Of a DNA stretch of 64,000 nt, positions 22,230 through 35,400 are shown one piece after another (position 1 is the first letter of the stretch; every line of letters begins with the position of its first letter). Source of the stretch: Anolis sagrei (taxonomy: Eukaryota; Chordata; Lepidosauria; Squamata; Anolidae); assembly GCF_037176765.1 (NCBI RefSeq), contig NC_090023.1, positions 103,678,866 through 103,742,865 of the forward strand, read 5' to 3'. Under the pieces are notes generated by a model, which saw only the letters and a list, made by a program, of their open reading frames with translations, had not been told where the DNA came from and ran no database searches. The position numbers were made by a program, and so were the translations under genes.

Positions 22230-22650
22230 AAAACAACCACCAAACAGACAACCAATAGCCTGAAATAGCAACACAGTTCTGGGCTTGGGCGGGAGGGCGG
22301 TACAATTAGCTGTGAGGAAGAACTGATAGATAAAGTGCAAGTGCCAGATGACAAAAATGGGAATAAATGGCAGTATAAGGTGGAACACTATATCTCTAAG
22401 CGGGGGCAGTAGTAAAGTGCAGGGACTGGAATTTGGGTTATAACGGAGAGCCAAAACTTTTCTGGGAAAAACCTTTTAATAATAAGAAAATATTTCAAGA
22501 AATAAAGCTACTCCGTTCACAGCTCTTAATGGTGATGGTGAAAGAAATAAAGAAGTGGACAAAATATATGGCATTTAAGAATGTTAACACAGTGAATAAA
22601 AATGGTGAATCCTGTATGGAGATTCTTTTGTCTAAGAACCAGAGTTATGC
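22230..22650. other. Unassigned intergenic sequence
   Basis: Between copies B and C. No exon or clear repeat recognised. Confidence 0.3.
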
Positions 22651-22654
22651 TATG

Positions 22655-23577
22655 CAATGAATCCTAAACTGACTCTCCTGAATCGCATGGACAGGAGCAG
22701 AATTCAAAATGATCTGAACAGATTAGAGAGATGGGCCAAAACTAACAAAATGAAGTTCAACAGGGACAAATGCAAGATACTCCACTTAGGCAGAAAAAAT
22801 GAAATACAAAGATACAGAATGGGGGACGCCTGGCTCAACAGCAGTACATTGAAAAAGATCTTGGAGTTCTCATGGGCAACAAGTTAAACACAAGCCAACA
22901 ATGTCATGTGCAGCAAAAAAAAAAAAAAAAAAAAAAAGAAAAAAAGAAAAAAGAAAGAAAAAAAGAAAAAAAAAAGCCAATGGGATTTTGGCCTGCATCA
23001 ATAGGAGTCTAGTGTCTAGATCCAGGGAAGTCATGATACCCCTCTGTTCTTCCTTAGTCAGACCACACCTGGAATCACACTGTGTGCAATTCTGGGCACC
23101 ACAATTGAAGGGAGATGTTGACAAGCTGGAATGTGTCCAGAGGAGGGTGACCAAAATGATCAAGGGCTCAGAGAACAAACCCTGTGATGAGTGGCTTAAA
23201 GAGCTGGACATGATTAACCTTCAGAAGAGAAGGCTGAGGGGAGACATGATGGCCATGTATAAATATGTGAAGGGAAGTCATAGGGAGGGGGAGCGAACTT
23301 GTTTTCTACTACTCTCGAGACTAGAATGTGGAACAATGGCTTCAAACTATAGGAAAGGAGATTCCACCTGAACATTAGGAAGAACTTCCTGGTTGTGAGA
23401 GCTCTTCAGCAATGGAACTCTTTGTCCCAGAGTTTGCTGGAGGCTCCCTCTTTGGAGGTTTTTAAGCAGATGCTGGATGGCCATCTTTTGGGGGTGCTTT
23501 GAATGCGATTTTCCTGCTTCTTGGCAAGGGGTTGGACTGGATGACCACAAAGTCTCTTCCAACTCTATGATTCTATG
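22655..23577 (+). mobile_element. CR1 LINE, 3' end
   Basis: Reads RSRIQNDLNRLERWAKTNKM, KCKILHLGRKNE, then [10 protein letters not shown] and [20 protein letters not shown]. It ends with the CR1 tail actctatgattctatg. An A-rich run at 22914-22977 has expanded inside it. It is 5'-truncated and broken. Confidence 0.88.
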
Positions 23578-23935
23578 TAGCAGGAAGTAGCCACTGTAAT
23601 CGATGGAACCTGTTCTCCTGCTGAGTGCTATTTCCATTCTGTTGTGTGGGTGATCTCCAATACAATAGGATCCCTATTGTCCACATGCTTGTGGATTTCA
23701 ATGGCTTCTCTGTGTAGTCCGACATGGTAGTTGTTAGAGTGGTCCAGCACTTCTGTGTTCTCAAACAATATGCTGTGTCGAGGTTGGTTCATTTTAATAC
23801 TGGTAGCCAGATTTTGTTCATTTTCATGGCTTCCTCCAAGTACCATGTCAGACTACACAGAGAAACCATGGAAATCCACAAGCATTTCAACAAAAAGGAG
23901 GAAACCATGAAAATGAACTGATCATACATACCAGA
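23578..23935. mobile_element. Penelope-like element, two inverted pieces
   Basis: The minus-strand frame has HVGLHREAIEIHKHVDNRD, and the adjoining plus-strand frame has YHVRLHRETMEIHKHFN. These are two head-to-head copies of the same Penelope-type GIY-YIG-region text, abutting the CR1 tail. Confidence 0.5.
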
Positions 23936-23939
23936 ATGT

Positions 23940-25085
23940 GGTCAAGATGGTGAAAGTTATTAATGAGAAAGAATGCACAAGTGAAGAGGGGCTGGAACTT
24001 TTCCAGAGAAAGTCAAGTTTCCACGTCCTCTTCTCCTCTCTCTTGCTAAATTAATTGAATGTAATCTACTCTGGCATTTTGAGCTCAGTTTGTAGCAACT
24101 AAAATGAACTTGGGATACCAAGGGAAAAAGAGAGGAACTGGGGAATAAGAAAAAAAAGTGATATAGTTGGAAAGTCGCAAATATTTTTTTAAAAAATCAA
24201 ATGTATTCAGAGGCCCCCAGAATGTTGAGAATCCTGTCTCAAAATTATTCCCATGACCAGAAATTGAAGCCCAGAGGTGCTGCATTGGAAAGTTGTTTCT
24301 AGTGCACTCATCTCCTAGACTGGCTGTCAGGCTGATTGTTTTCCCTGACCTGTCTCCACACTGAAATTCTCTCACAGAGAACAAAACTCTCCACCATATT
24401 TGAAATGTCATTTTGAATGGCCTGTTTCCAATATAAGAGTAATCAAAAGTGATGTTCTTATTGTACTGACTGCTTATAGAATGGCTTTCTGCAGATTTCT
24501 TGATGGAAACATGTGGGGAGCAAATATAGAATTCCCAAATTATTGGGTGGAGCAAAGAGGTCCTATCATTTGGGGAGACAAAACACAGCTCACCTCAATC
24601 CCAAGATCTCCTCCCATTCAACAAAAGAGCAGAAATTGCGCTTACATCTTGATAAGAAATAGGCTGAGGATCAAATCAGAAGAGTGAAGGAGGCCCTGAA
24701 GTCCCATCCCCTGTCCCCTGTGACCTGACCCCAGTTATCTTTTGTGACCCTGAGGTCCACTGTCCCTGCCCCAAGGTTGAGGCTTGGAAATGGCATTACA
24801 ATTTATGGTTTTAGCAAATGCCTGACTGCACGTTTCATTGCTTGCACAATTCTGGTTATCAGTTTCATCTTCTGCCGTTAAGTACTTTGTACAGACTGGC
24901 TGGGGATTTGGGTGAGGCTCCCCATTTCATTAGAGTATTAACCAAAGGGGAGAGCTCAGAACAGGACATTCCAGTGACACAGTATCAAAAACATTAAGTA
25001 ATAAAAGCATCTTGTGCCTTCCTTAAAAGTGTTCACATTTTCAGTACTGCATTTGATCAATTAATATTTTCAGTATTACATTTTG
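23940..25085. other. Unassigned intergenic sequence
   Basis: Open frames near 24085-24687 show no family signature. Nothing else is recognised. Confidence 0.3.
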
Positions 25086-25089
25086 TTCT

Positions 25090-25205
25090 GTAAGTAAAAG
25101 GATGTTTATTGATTCCTTACACATTTAAAGGTGCACAACAACAGCAGCAACAGCAATCAGTTAACCATTATAACTGCAGAGTATTGGAACATTTCCCTTT
25201 AAAAA
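25090..25205 (+). pseudogene. Displaced copy of ASMT-like intron 1 end
   Basis: gtttattgattccttacaca, ttaaccattataactgcaga and gtattggaacatttcccttt line up almost end to end with 28668-28765, the text just before exon 2 of copy C. No exon 2 follows here; an A/T-rich run and a repeat take its place. It may be the relic of a further lost copy between B and C. Confidence 0.45.
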
Positions 25206-25239
25206 AATTAAATATTTTTTTAATTTTAAAAAGGTAATA

Positions 25240-27000
25240 CACCAACCATACACATTGCAGACCTATACACATACACATACATAGGCAACCCACCACACAC
25301 AGTACAATTAACCCTCAACCCACCCCGTCGGGATCCAGACGCCTTTAAAGAGCCAGAAACAGGGATAAACTATAAACAAAGTTTATTAAGGCAACAAAAA
25401 GGACTCAGGGATACTTACTTCAGTGTCCCTGGTCAAAACCGAAAGTCTCTAGCAAATTGCAAGGTAAAAACTCAATTTAGCAAATAATCCAGATTAAACC
25501 GGCATATAATCTGGGATAAACAAACGTTGGAGAAAAATGCCTCAAAATCAAAGAGTTCAAAGAATGCAAACAAACAAGGTGTAGAAAAGCAAAGCCATCG
25601 TCCAAATGCAGTCCAAAGTCGAAATAAGTCCAGTAGAAGATGTTAAAGTCCAAAAAGCAACAGCGTCGTCCAAGCAATCCGAAGTCAAGAAGAGGGGAAG
25701 TCAGCATTCACGATATTCCAAGCCAGTCAATACACGGAGAATACAGCAACCTGTAGTTCCAGGACCCAACAAGAGAAATGGCAGCGACAAAGACCCAGGC
25801 ACGAATCTAACACTTTGCCTTCTGCAAAGTTTCATTGCTCCAGTGCCCACATTTATCTTACAGCTCATTATCTGTTGATGAATTGTCCTCCGCCTTTTCC
25901 TCATCACTGTCAGCTGCTTTAGCCTCTACAGCTGAGCGCCAACACCCATCCCGCCAACTTTTCCATCTCTTATCCAGACTTGGGTCTCCCCATGTATTAC
26001 CAGATTGCCAATCCCCAGAAAACCCCTCAAAGGTATCACTGGATGTAGGTTGTGTACATACATCTCTGACTTCTTGCACACAAGTCTAATCCAACCCATC
26101 CTCCTCCTCATCACAACTCCCAGACCCATTATGTGGCAGGCATTGTCCTATGAACAATCCTACATAAGTAAGAATATGGGAAAATAATGAAAGTAATTAC
26201 AGAAGAATTAATAAGGGAAATGCTTGCTTTGAATAAGTTAAAGATACATATATGAAGATATATGGAGTCATATATGTGTGAAGAGATATATGAAGTTAAG
26301 ATTCACTTTTACGTAATTCATCTAGGAACGTGGCTGGTCAGCTGATGAAAGGGGAGCAGTGGAAATTATAGTATCTTGCCAACAAGTGTTCTTGGCCACG
26401 ATTCCTCGAGGACAAACTGATATTGATTAGATTGTGTAAATGTCAAGAGAGTTATGCGCATGTGCAAACTAGGTAATTCTGCCTATAAATACTGGATGCT
26501 TTTGGGGTAGTGCTCTGTGCCACATCAGCCATTTTGAGAAGCTGGGGCACCCTTACCCGGAGTAAGCATTAAATTCTGTGAACTTGCAAAAGCTGTCTCT
26601 GTCTCTTCCTTCTTCACTGATCTCTTGGAATCCTGGAAGTCGGGGACACTCCCGCAACAATTACTTCCTGTAAAACCCATAAAATCCTCCTCTTCAGTAG
26701 GAGCAGTAAGTATGTCATGGATCCTTTTCCTCTGATACTCCTCATCTGACTCTTGTTTGCGAGTAGTCCTTTTTACACCTCTACTCTCATCTCCCTCCTC
26801 CTCCATTTCACTTTCTGAAAAGCCCTCAAAAGATTCTTCATCTGTAGATGACATGAATATTTCCCTAATTCTTTTTCTTTCTTGCTCCTCATCCAAACTC
26901 TGGGCATAGGCAGCTACTCCTATTATCAGTTATAGCGTTACCAGGAGACTCTACTCCAACACCCCCAGTGCTATCCCCACCTTGGCTTCTGTCACTGATC
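25240..27000 (-). repeat. Unclassified repeat, possible LTR-element remnant
   Basis: Minus-strand open pieces are acidic and share an F-(E/M)-GF-(S/T) word (SSDTFEGFSGDW near 26030; EESFEGFSESE and EEDFMGFTGS at 26690-26860). A minus-strand AATAAA lies near 25385. I do not recognise the family. A solo LTR is inserted at 26132-26659. Confidence 0.35.
26132..26659 (+). mobile_element. Solo LTR of an endogenous retrovirus
   Basis: 528 bp, TGTGGC...GCAACA, flanked by ATTA (26128-26131 and 26660-26663). It has a TATA-like CTATAAATA near 26483, an ATTAAA signal near 26569 and a U5-like end. No internal part remains; it is a fossil inside an older repeat. Confidence 0.65.
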
Positions 27001-27029
27001 CCTGCAGAGTTTATGCACATTTTGTTTAA

Positions 27030-27960
27030 CCCTCTATACTTCTAGCTCAGTAAATTCCTCTTGTTTTTATTTCTTTAAATCTCCTGTCAAGTATACTAAG
27101 GCTAGCTTCCAGTTTCTTTCAAATATTTCATGATTTTCATATTTCAGATTGCTAGAAATCATAGCCATCTGTGCATAATCCCACAGTTTATCCTTCCAAT
27201 TTTTAATACTTAATGTTTTCTCCCCTTTCTAATCTTTGGCAATTGTAATGTGTGCAGCCAAAAAGCTGTACAGACAAATTTCTCTTTCTGGTTGTTCTAA
27301 TCTATCTCTGAATATCCCTAACAGGCACATCCTTGGATTTTTTTTACTTTGTTGTGGATCATTTTATTTGTTTCCTTTATTATTTTTTTCCAATAGGTCA
27401 GCACCAGTTCACAGGACCACCATGCATGAAAAAGGTCCCTTTCTTTGTTTTGCCCCTCCAGTAGGAACCTGATTGTGAGCTATCCATTTTGGCAAGGAGG
27501 GCTGGGGTTGTGTAACATCTGTAGAACATTTTATATACGTTGTCTCTAATTGAAGCTGCCACTGTAAATTTAAAGCCTTTATTCCAAAGGTTTTTCCAAA
27601 TGTCAAAATCTATACTTCTCCCTAGATCTTTTACCCATCAGATAATGGAGGTTTTGACACGATTATCTTCCAAGTTGTAGTGTAGAATATATTTGTATAG
27701 TCTGGTTATTAAGCCTTTCCTCCCTTTGTCTAATATAGATCACAGAGACTATGAGATTTTACCACTCATTTTATAATCCCCTAGAGCAAGATCGTAGATA
27801 CTACACAATAATTTAAGAAACTGTTGAAATGTTCCTATGAAATATATCAAAAGCTAGTGAGGTGACTCTTTGCTCTCATTCCATTTTACATATGGACAAC
27901 AGTGGCATATTTCCATAAATCCATTTTATCGTTTTTGGCATCAGACAATTAACCATTTTT
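27030..27960 (-). mobile_element. L1 LINE, ORF2 C-terminal remnant
   Basis: The minus strand reads WWSCELVLTYWKK and KETNKMIHNK, closely matching the + strand L1 at 5190-5250. The upstream text also matches 4880-5200. It is broken, 5'-truncated and lies just before the first exon of copy C. Confidence 0.75.
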
Positions 27961-28116
27961 AAAGGCCCCTATGTTTCACAATATGACCTTTCGCAAGAAC
28001 AGCATAGCAAGAAGATAAAATGCCTTCTTTGTGGCAATAGAAGGAGCTTCTTGCCTTGAGAGATAGCAAAGGCACACAAACATCTGAGGAGAACTTATTT
28101 GAAAGAATAGTTAAGG

Positions 28117-28182
28117 ATGGATTGTGATGAAGAAATGGTTAAAACTTTATTTCAGTATCAACATGGATTTGTTATTTCAAAG
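28117..28182 (+). CDS. Copy C exon 1
   Basis: [22 protein letters not shown], 22 codons, gtaaaa donor in phase 0. It is two codons shorter than in copies B and D. Confidence 0.85.
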
Positions 28183-29384
28183 GTAAAATCAATGTATAAA
28201 GTGTTAGCTATCAGCATTTCACCTTTTAATTGAATGTGTGGCATCAAAATATGTGCATATCCGTGCTTATTCAAATATATGTCTTGTTATTAAAGGGTAT
28301 GTAGAAGACTCACTGGGATCCCCATATCAAAACTACATTCTTAATGGCTGACCAGAATGCTAAGATAACACACCAAACAGCTGTTTTCCTTCATACAGCA
28401 ACGCAGCTGAGAACTGCGTATGTGGAGGCGATTGGGGTAAACTGTAGGGATGATGCAGATAATTGAAGTGGTTTGGGATTGTGTAATAGCTAGTCTATTT
28501 TAACCTTTGTTTTAACCTTCATTTTTAATTTTTGTGGTTGAAATTTTACCTTTGCATTTTAATGATGATATTTTTCATTATCTTTTAACTTAATCAAATT
28601 TGAATGTATGTTAGTTCACTATTATGGGAGTCTTAGGATAGTGATTATTGTCTTTTTGTGTACGTTTCTGTTTATTGATCCCTTGCAAATTTATAGATGG
28701 GAAATAGCTTCAACAGCATTAAAATTAACCATTTTACCTGCAGAGTACCTGAATGTTTTCCTTTTTTACACATTATTCCTTTAATTCCAGGTTTTGTTTA
28801 CTGCCTGTGAGTTGGGAGTATTTGACCTGCTTTTGGAGTCAAAAGAGCTCCTGACTTCAGCAGTTATTGCTGAACGCTTGGGCACCAGTCACATGGGAAT
28901 GCAAAGGATGCTGGAGGTCTGTGTGGGATTAAAGTTACTAAAAATGGAGAGGAAGGACAACAAAGGTAACTATATCTGAAGGAGGAAGCAATGATGGATC
29001 ATCCCAGGTCTTCAGGTTTTGGGGGGGAAAGGTTGTGTGCAGCTTGTCCATAAAACATAGAGAGAACATATCTTTCCATAACAAAATTAAGATTTAGCTA
29101 AAGGAGCTGGTTCCAAATTAAGCTAAAATGATTTCTCCCTCGCAGTTAGTTTACGGAGACAGAATTCATATCTAAACAAACTGAATCTACCAAAAGCTAG
29201 ATACAGAGCTGAGGCTCAGGCCCTCTGCCATGATGACTGGGAGAAAAGGAGGGTAGTAACTAAGAAAGTCATAGACCCTCTGAAGAATATTTGCAAGTTG
29301 CAACATACAATCAGTTAATCCTTGGAAAGTTTTGCAAGTTGTTACTCATCTAGCTGAGGTGGTGATTTACACACACACACACAC

Positions 29385-29427
<43 letters not shown>

Positions 29428-32400
29428 TCTCCTCTTGCTTAGAACTCAGTCCCCCTTCCTCCCAAAACCTAGAGAGTTTGTACCCCTATCTCCCATCAGG
29501 GGATGAACACTGAAAACACTGAAAACCGCTGCCTTACAGATTTCCCTGCATTAAGGATCTCCATGTGATAAGGTCCTAAGAGATCTGGCAGTCTTTTGCT
29601 ATTACATGCCGTCAAGTCATTCCTTACTTATGGTGACCCTAAGGCAACTTTATCACAGGTTGTCCAGAGTGGGTTTGCTTTTGTCTTCTGCTGAGGCTGA
29701 GAGTGTGACTTGTACAATGCCAGCCTCTGGCTTTTCATGGGCTCATGAGAATAGAAATTATGGTCTCCAGAGTTGTAGTCCAATGCTCCAACTCGCTACT
29801 TGTTGTCTATCTGTTATCCTTCTTCGCTCAAGGTTTTACAACATAATGTTTTGTTTTAAGGTCTTTATGGAAACACAGACTTTGCCAACCTCTGCCTTGC
29901 TAAATCAAGCCCAAAATCCCAGTATCAATACATTAAGTTTTTATCTGAGTTCGGCTATTCAAATATTCAGTACTTGACAAAGGCTGTAAGGTAAGGAGAA
30001 AAAATACCTTTTTTACTTTCTTTCATAACATTTACCAATAGTTATTCCAAGATCTTGCTAGTTTCTGATAGTTACAAAGTGTTATTTCCTTAGCCTAAGC
30101 TTCTAGTGTTTCTTCTTCAAGTTTTCACACCACTTTCACCCAATTCACCCTCTCATATGGTATATTCCACACATAAATTATACAAACACAATGGTGAAAT
30201 ACGGATAGCATTCTAATCAATTAGAAACCATTATGTTGCATCCTAACAATGGCCTCTCATTCAGAGTGTGCATTGAATAACGGAAAATCAAATGTTGTGA
30301 TATACACATGTCTTCTGGAGAGATCTATTTTTTTTCATGAATTGTACAGTCAAAGGCATTGCTATAATTTGTGAATAACAGGCTGATTTTCTTATGAAAT
30401 ACTTCTATACTTGATTAGCCATTAGTATCTTTGTATTATGATCCTTAGTGCTTCTTCCTCTTCAGAATCTAGCTTTAACACATGGCATTTCTTGCTCCAA
30501 GGATGGCAAAATCTCCCACACCCTTCTTTCCTTTTTGCTTATTTCCCTAATAGTTATTTGCTTATTTCCCTAATAGTTACCCCCATAAAGACTCATTCTC
30601 TTGTTTCTTTTACTCACTTACACATCACACCCTCCCTTTCCTCTTCCTACAACATTGCTTCACTTTTTACCCTTGCAATGCGACCCTCCTTTTCTCTATT
30701 TCCCTCCTTTCCCCTCCATTCTTTGCCTCTGACCCTTTTTTTGTCCTTTCACTTTGCCATTTGCATCCTTTCCTTCCCTCCTCTTTTCCCGCAGCTCATG
30801 CTACTTCACCCTCATTGTCTTCTTCTCATTGCCTCTTCAACCCAGCTCGCCACCCTCTGTGCCTAGGTTTTCTCCCTTCAGTTCCTGCTACATTTCCATC
30901 CTCATGATGATGTATACCAGGGGTCCCCAAACTAAGGCTCGTGGGCCATATGCGGCCCGCCGAGGGCATTTATCTGGCCTGGAGAAGCTTCGAGCGGGGT
31001 CGCGCTAGGCCAGGCTTCTCCTTCCTTCCTTCCTTCCTTCTTTCCCCCCCTCCCTTTCTTTCCCCTTCCTTCTCCCTTCCTCTCCCTCCCTCCTTCCCTC
31101 CCTTCCTTCCCTTCTTCCTTCCTTCCTTCCCATGTGGGAGGGAGAAGCCTCCCGGGTGGAGCCTCCGGGCCAGGGAAGCTGGCATTGCATGGCCGTGCCC
31201 ACCTGGTGCCGCCTCCGCACACCCTCTTTGCCATCAGGGATCTTCTGCTGCGCTCTCTGCGCTCCGTGGCCACAAGGTGCCTCCTGCTCCACTCCTAGCA
31301 GAGAACAAGCGATGGGCGCCACTCTGAAAAGGTTTGGCCCAATTCTATCGTTGATGGGGTTCAGAATGCTCTGATTGTAGGTGAACTACAAATCCCAGCA
31401 ACTACAACTCCCAAATGTCAAGATTCTATTTTCCCCATACTTCACCAGTGTTCACATTTGGGCATATGGAATATTCATGCCAAGTTTGGTCCAGATCCAA
31501 CATTGTTTGAGTCCACAGTGCTCTCTGGATATAGGTGAACTACAACTCTAAAACTGAAGGCCAATGCCCACCAAGCCCTTCCTTTTCTGTTGGTCATGGG
31601 AGAACTGTGTGCCAAGTTTGGTTCAATTCCATCATTGGTGGGGTTCAGAATGTTCTTTGATTATAGGTAAATCCCAGCAACTACAACTCCCAAATGACAA
31701 AATCAATTTTTTTGAGTGAAGGACATACATTGGGTTGTTAGGTGTCCAGTGGTTTTTGAGTTCTGTTAATCCCACAAACGAACTTTACATTTTTATTTAT
31801 ATAGATTTATTTCCTATATTTATACCCTGCCCTTCTCCCCCTGAAAGGGGACTCATGCTTACATATGCCAAAAACCACTTTCAAAACGACAGAAAATAGA
31901 TCTTTTTCCTCATTTTCATTTGAACTATTTTATTTTCAGAAATGCTAAAGCTATCTTTTTCTATGTATTCCTATATTGCTTTCAGCAGCCCATGGTTGGG
32001 TGTGTGCGCATGTATGTGCCTTCAGGTCTCCTTTTATTTATGGTGGCCCCATGAATTTAATAGGGTTTTCTTTGAGAGGAAATACTCAAAAATAGTTTTA
32101 TCAGTTTCTTTCTCTGAAATACAGCACCTGCTATTCATTTGTGGCTTCCCATTCAAATATTAACCAGAACTTGCCCTGCTTAGCATTCAAGATCAGAGAC
32201 ATTTAATCTTTCATTGACTTTGCCAGGTATTATTCTTCTGTACAGTAGTATCTGTTACCTCTGTGACCCAACTTGTACAGGCAGTCCCCAAGTTGCAAAC
32301 AAATTATGTAGGTTTGTTCTCACTATAGGCTGAATAGTAAACATATTCATGGATTCCCTGCTGTTATATTAAGACTGTTACATGCTTGAAATCAAAATTT

Positions 32401-35400
32401 CATTTATTTGTAATTAGAAATAAATATTTCACAATGTATAATTACATATTGCTTTTGTGATTAATCACTATGCTTTATGTTCAGATTGTAACAATAAAAA
32501 TACATCCTGCATATCAGATATTTACATTACATATTTACATTACGATTCATAACTAGCAAAATAAGACATGGGCAGTGTGCATAGAATTTGGTCATTCCAA
32601 TGGTCTGAGGGACAGTAATCTGGCCCCCTGTTTAAAAAGTTTGAGGACCCCTGATGTATACAGTAGTTCACACTACTAACAATTCAAACTAAATATGAAC
32701 AACATCTTGGCCACTTTCCTGTCCATCGCACTATTCTCCTTCAGCCCTCCCACTGCTGGGCGCCCCTCAAATAAGCCACTCGGATAATAGCTTTTGGTCC
32801 TTGGGCTGAAAATGTTTTCCCCATCTCCCTTTAAGAATATGTTTGTAATTATATTATCAGAGGTTCAATATAGTCAGAAGACTTGGCATTGAATTTGCTA
32901 CTTATGCGATATTTTTTTTAAAAAAATTGCATTTGAAATATTGTTCTATTTCAGGGAAGGAAATAATCAGAATCAAACAGTATTTGGCACTTCAGAAAAA
33001 GATCTTTACAAGAACCTTTCCAGGTAAAAGTAATATTTTTTTTCTATTTAAAAGACACTACATTAAAGAGATAATGTATAAGTTGACACTCACAGTTCCA
33101 TGATTGTGCATTCGTAGAATGAAACTGGAAGCAAAGAAAAAAATATGAAATTCAGATTGTAATGCACATTGCATATCTACAAATGGAAGTGCAACATCAT
33201 CATATATGCAACTCTGCTTCTGCAACCTTCCATTCAATACTGATTTCTGTGGAAGACAAAAATATCCCACCACTTTTCTGCACATGCATCAGTCACTAAT
33301 AGCACTAATAGCAAACCCAACTTGATATCCAATAACAAAGTATTGTGTTTGTCCACGCCAAACTTTCTTTTACAGCACTACATGATTGTTTTAAAACATT
33401 TCTAAATGAAAAAATGATTAATTAATTTATTATTTTCTTCTCAACCCTCCCTCCTCCCACGCACACTCACGTCTAAAATCAGAATCCCAGTGACAATCCT
33501 AGCATGTTGTTAGGGGCATTCCTTGTTTATGAAATAGTATTGAATATGCTCATATTGACTTCACATATAAATCATAGGAAAGGTTTGGGAACATAATTAT
33601 AGATTCCTCTCTCTCTCCCCCCTCCCAAATTCCTTAAAATAATAAATAAATAAATAAATAAATTATACAAATCACACACAACTAACATTAACACAAAACA
33701 TACAATAAATTAGATAAACAATTCAGCATTTATTTTAATACATGTTATCTCTACATGCACCCACCACCCATTGGACATTTATTGATCATTAATATTAATG
33801 ATTCTTATATTGACCTCTTCTCCAAAATTATTTGGTTTTATTTCTTTTTCTTTCACAAATATATATTCTAAGAATTTACCCTTTTTACCTCAAAATCATT
33901 TCCTTTCATTAATCCTTTTTTACATTTTATTTCACAAGTCAGTGTATCATTTATTTCAATGTTCCACACCTCCTTGTACCAATCAATTTTGTAATCATAA
34001 TTTTCTTTCCATTTCTTGGCTATAACTAATCTTCCTTATTACATCTCCAACATTTTTAAGTTGTTTCTATTATAATAACTTCACACTATTAGAGTCATGT
34101 GCCATCTCCAAATTGTTTTTATAACAATTCTCTTTAATTCTAACGGACATATTTTTCATAATTCTTTGTTTCCAAATGTTAACAATAGTAAATTTTAACT
34201 ATAGTAATGATTCCCAAATCCCTTTCCCATTTATTTAAGTTGACCCAAGTTTTGTGGATTGATTTTTTTACTACAATTTCTAGATTTATACATGAGATGT
34301 ATCATTGCAGAGGTCAGATGAATGTTTATTTTCCATTTTGATTGTGATGTCTTAGGTCAGAGGAAGAGTGGCAAAGATTCTCCAGTGCCATGGATGATGC
34401 CTGGAGTCTGTTTGGGCAGGAAGTAATATCCGCCTTTGATCTTTCTTGTCTCCATGTCGTTTGTGATCTGGGAGGTAAGTACCCCAAACTCTCAGTTACC
34501 TTCCTTTACTTGAAGTTTGAAACCCAATACTTTGGGGGATGGCCTCTCAAGTTGCCTTCCATCCCTGTGAGTCTTTGATATTAAAGGTGGTTGTTTTTCA
34601 CCCCCCCCCCCCCCCCATACACACACCTATCCACAACTATACCTTCTACAAGAGGTCATGAAATGGCTAAAATTTGATTAGTAATTCATTTTGGAGATTT
34701 GGATGTATCCTCCTTTGATTTGTATATATTTGGAGGGGTGTCATTTCAATTCATAATTTGAATTTTCCAAGTTGCATAACTGCTTCGTTAAGATTTGTTC
34801 CATTAACGGCAATCAGGAAAATTTTGAGGCTTGTTTTTCTGTCATTTTTATGGATATCAGGATGAAACTTGGCACAGTTGTAGGAAACCTTTATAGATTT
34901 AAGCCTGCCAAGTTTCAGAACTTTTAAGTCATCCGCTGATTTTAGGAAAGTTTTAAATTTTTTATAATATTTAAAAAACTAAAAAAGGTATCCTCTTCAA
35001 TTTCTGCATGGCATCCATCCTGCAAAGTTTCAGAATGTTTTGGTCATTCACTGATTTTTAAGAATTTTTTCTAATCATGTGATTATGATTAACTTAAATC
35101 ACTCAGTGAGACTTATAAGCATTAAGCAAGCAAGCAAGCAATACACACTGTAAAGTGAAATGCTGGTCCTATCAGAGCAGTGGTTCCCAATCTGTGGGCT
35201 GTGGCCTACTGGTGGGCTGCAAGACGTAAAATAAGGTCTACTGCTCTAGATTATTAAATACGGTTTTCTGTGAGCGACCAAATGGCAACTACTGGATGGC
35301 ATATGTCCTGTATCAGAAACTAGAACTGATGTGGTTTATCCAAAGCCGTTTTCCGAATCGGCACCCCCAAATAATCAAATTGAATCTAAAGCTGACCAAA

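Larger units (their letters stand above)
30918..32653. mobile_element. hAT element with 8-bp duplication
   Basis: Ends CAGGGGTCCCCAAACT and the complement of AGTTTGAGGACCCCTG. It is flanked by ATGTATAC at 30910-30917 and 32654-32661, a perfect 8-bp hAT duplication. No transposase is seen. It holds a pyrimidine tract, a Helitron-like segment and a 5S-type SINE, so it is a composite. Confidence 0.8.

Noticed and set aside
24085-24687. 156- and 95-codon frames
   Set aside because: No recognisable domain, no start context and no paralogue elsewhere in the window.
30438-30866. 142-codon frame rich in Ser/Leu/Phe
   Set aside because: It arises from a pyrimidine-rich stretch.
30932-31374. Overlapping 80-128 codon frames
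   Set aside because: They are compositional, through the TTCC tract and GC-rich interior of a hAT unit.
31990-32195. True 5S rRNA gene
   Set aside because: Only part of the 5S sequence is present, diverged and fused to SINE body text.
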